Assembly (NCBI GenBank): GCA_047602125.1
Contig: JASGIB010000001.1
Location: forward strand, 1,240,001-1,304,000
Source of the DNA: Pseudoluteimonas sp047602125
GTDB taxonomy: Bacteria > Pseudomonadota > Gammaproteobacteria > Xanthomonadales > Xanthomonadaceae
Direction of reading: 5' to 3'
DNA length: 64,000 nt
The notes below the pieces were generated by a model that ran no database searches, was not told where the DNA came from, and saw nothing but the letters and a program-made list of their open reading frames with translations. The position numbers and the translations under genes are program-made. Each line of letters starts with the position of its first letter. The stretch's first letter is position 1. Of the stretch, positions 53,056 through 59,907 are shown in pieces.

Positions 53056-53317
53056 CGGTGCCCCAGTCTTCCGCCATCGGATCGGGCATGGTCGGCGGGA
53101 ACTGCAGGTGGAAACCGCGGGCGGCGAGGTTGGCGCGCACCACCTCCGGGTCTTCCTGCGCCAGCTTGCGTCCCGGCGCGAGGTCGACTTCGAGCACGAA
53201 CCGCAACGGCCCCAGTTGCGTGCGCAGCGGTTCGGGCAAGCGGGCGAAATCGTCGCGCGCGGCGAGATAGACGTAGGTGTCGGCCTTTTTCAGGCTCTTG
53301 TAGACGTGGGCGGGCAT
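53048..53317 (-). CDS. YcgL domain-containing protein
   Basis: The 89-residue protein matches the YcgL family: VYKSLKKADTYVYLAARDDF at the start, LVLEVDLAPGRKLAQEDPE-like middle part (FVLEVDLAPGRKLAQ seen) and FHLQFPPTMPDP at the end. YcgL is a small alpha/beta protein of unknown role, common in gammaproteobacteria. It is in front of the ankyrin gene on the same strand. Confidence 0.9.
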   Translation of the reverse strand: MPAHVYKSLKKADTYVYLAARDDFARLPEPLRTQLGPLRFVLEVDLAPGRKLAQEDPEVVRANLAARGFHLQFPPTMPDPMAEDWGTDA

Positions 53318-53483
53318 CGCGACCGGGGGAACCGCCTTTCGGTAGGAATCACGGCGATTGTGCGGGAAAGCGCGGTTCGGCGGAACCGGCGCGTCCGCCG
53401 CGTGCGCGTTGCGCAGGCGCGCGCCGTGACTACCGTCGGATTCCCGCGTATCGGCGGGCTGCTACGCTCGCCCGGTTTTCGCC

Positions 53484-55862
53484 ATGGAACCGCCGCCGAT
53501 GCGCCTCGCCCCGCTCGCTTTCGCCTTCCTGCTCGCGCCGCTGTCGGCGCAAGCCGCCGAACCGCTGTCGCTCGCGCAGGCCATGGCCGACCCGGACTGG
53601 ATCGGCCCGCCGGTGGAAGACGCCTGGTGGCGCTGGGACGGCAAGGCCGTGGACTACGCGCTCAAGCGCCAGGGCGCGAGCATCCGCGACACCTGGCAAC
53701 AGCCGCTCGACGGCAGTGCGGCCAAGGTCGGCGACGCGGAACGCGCCAACCTCGATGCGTCCGACGCGGTGTACGACGCCAGCGGTTCGCGCATGGCCTT
53801 TGTGCGCAATGGCGACGTGTTCGTGCGCGACCTGCGCAATGGCGCGCTGACGCAGCTCACCCGCAGCAACGACGAGGAATCGCGCCTGCAATGGGGCAGC
53901 GACGGCGCTTTGGTGTGGCGAAATGGGGATTCCGCCTGGTATCGCTGGAACGGCCAGGTCGTGTCGCAGGCCGCGCAACTCGAAGCGGACGATGCGCCGG
54001 GCACCGCGCCGGCGGACGACAGCCTGCGCGACCGGCAATTGCGCCTGATGCGCACCCTCGCCGACGACAAGGCGCAGCGCGACGCCGCGCGCGAGCAGGA
54101 CCAGGCCTGGCGCCGCGCCGATCCGAGCCGCGCGCCGGCGCCGGTGTACCTCGGCAAGGATGTCGACATCGTCGACAGTTCGCTGTCGCCCGATGGCCGC
54201 TGGCTGCTCGCGGTGACGACCGAAAAAGGCGCGGACCCGGGCAAGGCCGGCAAGCTGCAGCGCTTCGTCACCGAATCCGGCTACGAGGAACAGGAAGAAG
54301 AACGCACGCGCGTCGGCCGCAACGACCCGCTGCCGCAGACGCTGTGGCTGGCGGACGTGGCCAGCGGCAAGGTCAGCGAACTGAAGTACGACCCGCTGCC
54401 GGGCATCGCCGCCGATCCGCTCGCCGCGCTGCGCAAGGCCGCGGGCAAGGAGCCGCTGAAGGGCAACCGCCCGCTGCAGGTGGCGACCAGCGGCGACAAC
54501 GGCGATGCGCCATCGATCCGCTGGAGCGGCGATTCGCGCCAAGTCGCGGTGATGCTGCGCGCGATCGACAACAAGGACCGCTGGATCGCCGGCGTGGATC
54601 TCGCCAACGCGAAACTGCAACCGCGCCACCGCCTGCACGACGATGCGTGGATCAACTGGGAATTCAACGAATTCGGCTGGCTGCCCGACAACCGCACGCT
54701 GTGGTACCTGAGCGAGGAAAGCGGCTGGTCGCACCTGTACGCGCTGGATGGCGCGAAGCGCACGCAGCTCACCGACGGCAAGTGGGAAACCTCGCAGGTC
54801 GCGGTCTCGCGCGACGGTCGTGGTTTCTATTTCCTCTGCAACCGCGATCGTCCGATCGACTACGAAGTCTGCAACGTGCCCGCGAGCGGCGGCGCGGCGC
54901 GCGAAGTCACGAATGTCGATGGCGTGGAGAACTTCGTGCAATCGCCCGATGGCGCCAGGCTGCTGGTGCGGCATTCGTCCGCCTACCTGCCGCCGCAACT
55001 CGCCGTGGTCGACGCCGGCGGCGGCAACGCGCGCGAACTCACCGACACCCGCAGCGCCGCGTTCAAGGCGATCGACTGGATCCAGCCCGAATCGGTGCAG
55101 GTGCCGTCGAAGCACGGCGCCGGCGCGATCTGGGGCAAGTTCTACGGCCCGGCGAACCCGGAACCCGGCAAGAAGTATCCGCTGGTGATGTTCGTGCACG
55201 GCGCCGGCTATCTGCAGAACGCCGAGCTGCGCTGGCCCGATTATTTCCGCGAGCAGATGTTCCACAACCTGCTGGTCCGGCAGGGTTTCGTGGTGCTCGA
55301 CCTCGATTACCGCGCCAGCGAAGGCTACGGCCGCGACTGGCGCACCGCGATCTACCGCTGGATGGGCAAGCCCGAACTCGAGGATTACCTCGATGGCCTC
55401 GACTGGGCGGTGGCGAACAAGCAGGCCGACCGCGACCGCGCCGGCATCTACGGCGGCAGCTACGGCGGCTTCATGACCTTCGTCGCGCTGTTCAAGGAAC
55501 CCGGCGTCTTCAAGGCCGGCGCAGCGCTGCGCCCGGTCAGCGACTGGACCCAGTACAACCACGAGTACACGTCCAACATCCTCAACACGCCGGACATCGA
55601 TCCCGAGGCCTACAAGCGTTCCTCGCCGATCGAGTACGCCGACGGATTGCAGGACCGGCTGCTGATAGCGCACGGCATGATCGACGACAACGTCCTGTTC
55701 AAGGATTCGGTCGACATGACCCAGAAGCTGATCGAGCTGCGCAAGACCGGCTGGAGCATCGCGCCCTATCCGATGGAACGGCACGGCTTCGTGCATCCCG
55801 ACGCGTGGTACGACGAATACCGCCGCATCGACGAACTGTTCCTCGATACGCTCAAGCCGTGA
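53484..55862 (+). CDS. Exported S9 family peptidase (dipeptidyl peptidase IV-like)
   Basis: The 792-residue protein has a signal peptide ending SAQA (about 24) and an N-terminal beta-propeller (about 40-525). The C-terminal alpha/beta hydrolase has the catalytic Ser in GIYGGSYGGFMT, Asp in HGMIDDNVLF and His in MERHGFVHPD. The Pro-specific dipeptidyl peptidase group has this order and length. The substrate is probably peptides in the periplasm. An ATG five codons later (53499) is an equally good start. The stop overlaps the GTG of the next gene. Confidence 0.9.
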   Translation: MEPPPMRLAPLAFAFLLAPLSAQAAEPLSLAQAMADPDWIGPPVEDAWWRWDGKAVDYALKRQGASIRDTWQQPLDGSAAKVGDAERANLDASDAVYDASGSRMAFVRNGDVFVRDLRNGALTQLTRSNDEESRLQWGSDGALVWRNGDSAWYRWNGQVVSQAAQLEADDAPGTAPADDSLRDRQLRLMRTLADDKAQRDAAREQDQAWRRADPSRAPAPVYLGKDVDIVDSSLSPDGRWLLAVTTEKGADPGKAGKLQRFVTESGYEEQEEERTRVGRNDPLPQTLWLADVASGKVSELKYDPLPGIAADPLAALRKAAGKEPLKGNRPLQVATSGDNGDAPSIRWSGDSRQVAVMLRAIDNKDRWIAGVDLANAKLQPRHRLHDDAWINWEFNEFGWLPDNRTLWYLSEESGWSHLYALDGAKRTQLTDGKWETSQVAVSRDGRGFYFLCNRDRPIDYEVCNVPASGGAAREVTNVDGVENFVQSPDGARLLVRHSSAYLPPQLAVVDAGGGNARELTDTRSAAFKAIDWIQPESVQVPSKHGAGAIWGKFYGPANPEPGKKYPLVMFVHGAGYLQNAELRWPDYFREQMFHNLLVRQGFVVLDLDYRASEGYGRDWRTAIYRWMGKPELEDYLDGLDWAVANKQADRDRAGIYGGSYGGFMTFVALFKEPGVFKAGAALRPVSDWTQYNHEYTSNILNTPDIDPEAYKRSSPIEYADGLQDRLLIAHGMIDDNVLFKDSVDMTQKLIELRKTGWSIAPYPMERHGFVHPDAWYDEYRRIDELFLDTLKP

Positions 55863-56338
55863 TCCAGGCAATGCCGGCGCTGCCGCTGGAACTGTCGCCG
55901 TCGCGCTGGAAGTACGCGCTGCTGCTGGCGACGAGCCTCGGCTTCGTGGCGATCGGCGTATTCCTGCTGCCGCGCGGGCAGGCCCTGCCCGCCTGGGGCT
56001 GCATCGTCTTCTTCGGGCTGTGCGCGCTGGTGTTCGCCGCCAGCCTGCTGCCGAACGCCAGCGGCCTGCGCCTGGACGAGGACGGCTTCGTGGTCCGCAG
56101 CCTGTTCCGCTCCCATCGCACGCAATGGACGCAGGTCGCCGCCTTCCGGCCGGTGCGGATCGGCAACCGCACGCTGGTCGGCTTCGACTACGCCCCCAGC
56201 GCGGCCGGCCCGGGCACGCGGATGAGAGGCGTGAGTTCGGCCCTGGCCGGCGTCGAAGGCGCGTTCCCGGACAATTACGGGCTGCCTGCCCGGGAACTGG
56301 CGGATTTGCTGAATGGTTTGCTGGCGACGCGTCGCTGA
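55859..56338 (+). CDS. Small membrane protein with PH-like domain, unknown function
   Basis: The 159-residue protein starts at a GTG (55859) that overlaps the upstream TGA; an ATG at 55871 is an alternative. Two hydrophobic helices (about 20-40 and 47-65) are followed by a soluble part with GLRLDEDGFVVRSLFRSHRTQW and FRPVRIGNRTLVGFDY. This looks like the STM3941-type small membrane proteins with a pleckstrin-like domain. Function unknown. Two helices followed by a cytosolic domain are inferred. Confidence 0.75.
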   Translation: MIQAMPALPLELSPSRWKYALLLATSLGFVAIGVFLLPRGQALPAWGCIVFFGLCALVFAASLLPNASGLRLDEDGFVVRSLFRSHRTQWTQVAAFRPVRIGNRTLVGFDYAPSAAGPGTRMRGVSSALAGVEGAFPDNYGLPARELADLLNGLLATRR

Positions 56339-56380
56339 CGCCCGCCGATCCGGCGCGTTTCCGACGACACTGCGCGCCCA

Positions 56381-58042
56381 ATGGACCGCATGAACGCTTC
56401 GAAGATCCTCACGCGGCCCCTGCTGCGCGCCAACACCGTGCTGCTGCTCGCGGCCCTGTTCCTCGTGCTGGCGGCCAACGACCGCTTCTGGCGGGTGCTG
56501 CTGCCGCTGGCCCCGGCCGGCATCGCCGGAGCCGGTTTCATGCTCTCGGTCGGGGCCGTGCTGCTGGTGTTGGTGCTGGTCCTGCTGGTTCCGCTGGCCT
56601 TCAAGCCGCTGCTGAAGCCCTGGCTGGGCTTCGTGCTGTTCGCCGCCGCGGCCGCCGCGTACTTCATGGACAACTACGGCGCGGTGGTGGATCGCTTCGC
56701 CATCCAGAGCGTGGCCGAAACCAACCTGCAGGAAGGCGGCGAATGGCTGTCGTGGAAAATGCCGTGGACGTTGCTCGTCCTGTTCGCGCTTCCGCTGGCC
56801 GCACTGTGCTGGATCCGCATCGATTGGCAGCCTTTCCGGCGCGAACTGTGGTCGCGCGCGAAACTGGTGCTGGCCATGGCGCTGGCGCTGGGATTGGTCG
56901 CCGGGCTCGCCGGCCGCCAGCTCGCCTCGGTCGTACGCAACGAACGCAGCTTGGGCCACCTCGCCAACCCGGTCGCGGTGCTGTCGGCATCGATGTCCTA
57001 CGCGCACCACCTGCGCGGTACCGTCGACGCGGTCGCCGCGCCGCTGGGCCGCGACGCGCGGCGCGAAGGCGGGATGGCCGCGGGCGGCAGGCCGGTGGTG
57101 TTCGTGCTGGTGGTCGGTGAATCCGCGCGCGCCGCGAGCTTCTCGCTCGGCGGTTATGCGCGCGACACCAACCCGGAACTCGCCGGGCTACCGATCGATT
57201 ACTTCCGCAACGTGCGCTCCTGCGGCACCGACACCGCGGTTTCGGTGCCATGCATGTTCTCCAACCTCGGACGCTCGAACTACAAGGAGTCGAAGGCCGC
57301 GGCCAGCGAGAACGTGCTCGACATCCTGTCGCACGCCGGCTACCGCGTGGCCTGGTACGACAACAACACCGGCAGCAAGGGCGTCGCCAGGCGCCTGGAC
57401 GAACACGACGACTACCACGACCAGGACCCGCGCTTCTGCGGCAAGGGTGGCTGCATCGACGCGCTGCTCGTCGACAGGCTGCGCACCGAGCTGGGCTCGA
57501 AGGACGACGACCGCTTCATCGTGCTGCACACCAAGGGCAGCCACGGCCCGGCCTACTACCAGCGTTACCCGGACGCGTTCGCGCGCTTCCAGCCCGCGTG
57601 CGCGACCAACGAATTGCAGCGCTGCACGCGCGCGCAGATCGTCAATGCCTACGACAACACCATCCTGTACACCGACCATGTCGTCGCCAGCGCGATCCGC
57701 GCGCTGCAGGCGGATGGCGGGGTCGATTCCGCCCTGCTGTACCTGTCCGACCACGGCGAATCCACCGGCGAAAGCGGCCTGTACCTGCACGGCGCGCCGT
57801 ACCTGATCGCGCCCGAATCGCAGACCCGCATCCCCATGCTGCTGTGGATCTCGGACGGCTTCCGTTCGCGGCGCGGGCTGGACCCGGCCTGCATCGCCGC
57901 GCGGCGCGACGCGCCGTTGTCGCAGGACAACCTGTTCGACACCCTGCTCGGCCTGCTCGGCGTGCGCACCAGCGCCTATCGCCCCGCGCTCGATGCCTTC
58001 GCCGGCTGCGCGACGACCACGGCCGCGCAACCAGCGCATTAA
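56381..58042 (+). CDS. eptA: Phosphoethanolamine transferase (EptA family)
   Basis: Transfers phosphoethanolamine to lipid A and lowers binding of cationic peptides. The 553-residue protein has five membrane helices (about 18-35, 43-70, 78-95, 123-142, 165-183) and a periplasmic sulfatase-like domain. Metal ligand VVGESAR, the catalytic Thr in CGTDTAVSVPCMFS, HTKGSHGPAYYQRYP and the second metal site LSDHGES are all present. Several Cys pairs (RFCGKGGC, FQPACATNELQRC) probably form disulfides. An ATG three codons later is an alternative start. Nearby genes give no sign of a two-component control system. Confidence 0.93.
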   Translation: MDRMNASKILTRPLLRANTVLLLAALFLVLAANDRFWRVLLPLAPAGIAGAGFMLSVGAVLLVLVLVLLVPLAFKPLLKPWLGFVLFAAAAAAYFMDNYGAVVDRFAIQSVAETNLQEGGEWLSWKMPWTLLVLFALPLAALCWIRIDWQPFRRELWSRAKLVLAMALALGLVAGLAGRQLASVVRNERSLGHLANPVAVLSASMSYAHHLRGTVDAVAAPLGRDARREGGMAAGGRPVVFVLVVGESARAASFSLGGYARDTNPELAGLPIDYFRNVRSCGTDTAVSVPCMFSNLGRSNYKESKAAASENVLDILSHAGYRVAWYDNNTGSKGVARRLDEHDDYHDQDPRFCGKGGCIDALLVDRLRTELGSKDDDRFIVLHTKGSHGPAYYQRYPDAFARFQPACATNELQRCTRAQIVNAYDNTILYTDHVVASAIRALQADGGVDSALLYLSDHGESTGESGLYLHGAPYLIAPESQTRIPMLLWISDGFRSRRGLDPACIAARRDAPLSQDNLFDTLLGLLGVRTSAYRPALDAFAGCATTTAAQPAH

Positions 58043-58052
58043 ACTCGGCGCC

Positions 58053-58994
58053 ATGAGCACCCTGCCCGACATCGACCCCGTCCGCGACTACCTCGTCGCG
58101 CTGCAGGACCGGATCTGCGCGGCGATCGAGGCGGTGGATGGCTCCGCGAAGTTCGTCGAGGACGGCTGGACGCGCGCGGAAGGCGGTGGCGGGCGCACCC
58201 GCGTGCTGCGCGATGGCGCGGTATTCGAACAGGCCGGCATCGGCTTCTCCGATGTGTCCGGCACGCGCCTGCCGCCCTCGGCCAGCGCGGCGCGGCCGGA
58301 ACTCGCCGGCACCTCGTGGCGCGCGGTCGGCGTATCGCTGGTGTTCCACCCGCGCAATCCGCACGTCCCGACCACGCACGCCAACGTGCGCCACTTCCGC
58401 GCCGAGCGCGATGGCGAAACCGTGGCGTGGTGGTTCGGCGGCGGCTTCGACCTCACCCCGTTCTATCCACGCGACGAAGACGTGTTTCACTGGCACCGCA
58501 CCGCGCGCGCGCTGTGCGGGCCCTTCGGCGGCGGGGAACGCTATGCCGCGCACAAGCAGTGGTGCGACGACTACTTCTTCCTCCGACATCGCGGCGAGAC
58601 GCGTGGCGTCGGCGGCCTGTTCTTCGACGACCTGCACACCGATTTCGACGCCGACTTCGGCTACCTGCGCGCGGTCGGCGACGGTTTCCTCGATGCCTAC
58701 CTGCCCATCGTCGAACGAAGGAAGGACACTCCGTACGGCGAACGCGAACGCCAGTTCCAGCTGTACCGGCGCGGACGCTACGTCGAATTCAACCTGGTCT
58801 ACGACCGCGGCACGCATTTCGGGCTGCAATCGGGCGGGCGCAGCGAATCGATCCTGATGAGCCTGCCGCCACTGGTGCGCTGGGAATACGGCTACGCGCC
58901 CGAACCGGGCAGCGACGAGGCGCGGCTGGCGGATTACCTGCGTCCGCGCGATTGGCTGTCGGCGACGCGCGGGGACCTGGCGCCGTCGAAATAG
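58053..58994 (+). CDS. hemF: Oxygen-dependent coproporphyrinogen III oxidase
   Basis: Turns coproporphyrinogen III into protoporphyrinogen IX in haem synthesis with O2. The 313-residue protein has family stretches GTSWRAVGVSLVFHPRNPHV-PTTHANVR (in two parts), WWFGGGFDLTPFYP, RGVGGLFFDDL and GGRSESILMSLPP. The ATG at 58053 gives the usual N-terminus. The last 61 bases overlap the convergent DUF421 gene. Confidence 0.95.
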   Translation: MSTLPDIDPVRDYLVALQDRICAAIEAVDGSAKFVEDGWTRAEGGGGRTRVLRDGAVFEQAGIGFSDVSGTRLPPSASAARPELAGTSWRAVGVSLVFHPRNPHVPTTHANVRHFRAERDGETVAWWFGGGFDLTPFYPRDEDVFHWHRTARALCGPFGGGERYAAHKQWCDDYFFLRHRGETRGVGGLFFDDLHTDFDADFGYLRAVGDGFLDAYLPIVERRKDTPYGERERQFQLYRRGRYVEFNLVYDRGTHFGLQSGGRSESILMSLPPLVRWEYGYAPEPGSDEARLADYLRPRDWLSATRGDLAPSK

Positions 58995-59500
58995 GCGAGG
59001 TATTGCGCGGCGCGATCGCTGCCGTCGCCCGCGCGCGGCACGATGCTGATGCTGCCGTTGGTCTCCAGCAACGCCAGCGCCACGTCCTCGACGCCCGCGA
59101 CGTCGTGCAGGCGCAGCGCCTTGTGGAAATCGGCGTCGCTGACGAGCTGGCGGCGCAGCATCTGCTCGAACACCCGGCCATCGCGCGCCAGCACCACCGG
59201 CACGCCTTCGACCATGCGTTCGGCCTTGCGGCTGCGCGAGGTCGCGAACGCCACGATCCAGTTCAGCGCGATCAACGTGGTCGCCATCACGAACGCGCCG
59301 GTCAGCGAGTTGTCGCCGCCGTTGATCCCGTTCTGCACCGCGTTGCCGATCAGGATCAGCAGGATCAGGTCGAACGGCGTGAACTGCCCCACCGCGCGTT
59401 TGCCGGACACGCGCATCAGCACCATCACCATCAGGTAGATCACGGCCCCGCGCAGCACGAAGGTCCACCACGGCGCGGACAACTGGAATAGATCGGACAT
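58934..59500 (-). CDS. DUF421 membrane protein (YetF/YcaP-like)
   Basis: The 188-residue protein has three N-terminal membrane helices (about 14-30, 40-57, 62-80) with GKRAVGQFTPFDLILLILIG, the family signature, and a C-terminal cytosolic domain with VLARDGRVFEQMLRRQLVS. The start at 59500 follows GGGGGAAG. The last 20 codons overlap hemF on the other strand. The role of DUF421 is not known. Confidence 0.88.
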   Translation of the reverse strand: MSDLFQLSAPWWTFVLRGAVIYLMVMVLMRVSGKRAVGQFTPFDLILLILIGNAVQNGINGGDNSLTGAFVMATTLIALNWIVAFATSRSRKAERMVEGVPVVLARDGRVFEQMLRRQLVSDADFHKALRLHDVAGVEDVALALLETNGSISIVPRAGDGSDRAAQYLAYFDGARSPRVADSQSRGRR

Positions 59501-59580
59501 CACTTCCCCCTCGCATATCCAGACTGGCGACAGTCTGTCTGGTGAAAAGCCCTGACGCGAGACGTTTATCGAAGGCATGC

Positions 59581-59620
59581 CCCCTGAGTCAGGGGGCGGC
59601 TCGCGCCGTAGGCGCGAGCG
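59581..59620. repeat. Two adjacent palindromes
   Basis: CCCCCTGA-G-TCAGGGGG (59581-59597) is followed by GCTCGCGCC-GTA-GGCGCGAGC (59600-59620). Both are perfect. They lie downstream of the sX13-like RNA and upstream of the DUF421 gene. The pair resembles dispersed repeats of xanthomonads. No U-run follows. Confidence 0.75.
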
Positions 59621-59644
59621 GGGGTATGGAAGCGATGCGTGGGG

Positions 59645-59699
59645 CCCAAAGTTCGCTCGCGAACTTTGGGTTTTATTGCCCGCGTCGCGGGCAATAAAA
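59645..59699. terminator. Two back-to-back near-perfect hairpins with T-runs
   Basis: CCCAAAGTTCGC-TC-GCGAACTTTGGG (59645-59670) is followed by TTTTATT, which makes it a good plus-strand terminator. The next palindrome TTTTATTGCCCGCG-T-CGCGGGCAATAAAA (59671-59699) is 14 bp per arm. Its right arm contains the T-tail of the sX13-like RNA. Together they isolate the genes on both sides. Confidence 0.75.
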
Positions 59700-59811
59700 A
59701 GCCCCGCAGGCAGGGGGTTGCCGGCGGGGCTGAGACCGGGACCTGGGGAGGGGTCCTCGATCCGGGGATCACTCCAGGGGAGGGAGAGATCGGCGGCGGA
59801 CGTTGCATCCG
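59696..59811 (-). ncRNA. sX13: sX13-like small RNA
   Basis: Downstream of polA, same strand. -10 TATAGT at 59823-59818 gives a start near 59811 and a transcript of about 116 bases, ending in a terminator with TTTTT (59700-59696). Three stem-loops each show a C-rich loop: GATC-GATC stem with CTCCCCT (59791-59767), GGACC-GGTCC stem with CCTCCCCA (59756-59739), and terminator GCCCCGC/GCGGGGC with inner GGCA-ACCCCC-TGCC (59730-59701). From memory, the Xanthomonas sRNA sX13 has this size, three C-rich loops that bind G-rich mRNA sites, and lies by polA. The -35 element is weak. Confidence 0.8.
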
Positions 59812-59907
59812 TCGCGAACTATATGACCAGCCGGCGCATGGATAGTTCGTGAAGCGAAACGTAAAAAATCCGTAGGGTTCAGCCCGCGTTTAGCCGTTCC
59901 GTTCAGG

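Larger units (their letters stand above)
59501..59907. other. Hairpin-rich intergenic region between the DUF421 gene and polA
   Basis: The 407 bases hold no protein gene. Successive inverted repeats lie at 59581-59597, 59600-59620, 59645-59670 and 59671-59699, then the sX13-like RNA (59696-59811, minus strand). Between 59824 and 59907 an A-run (59862-59867) and the end of polA are the only visible items. Confidence 0.75.
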
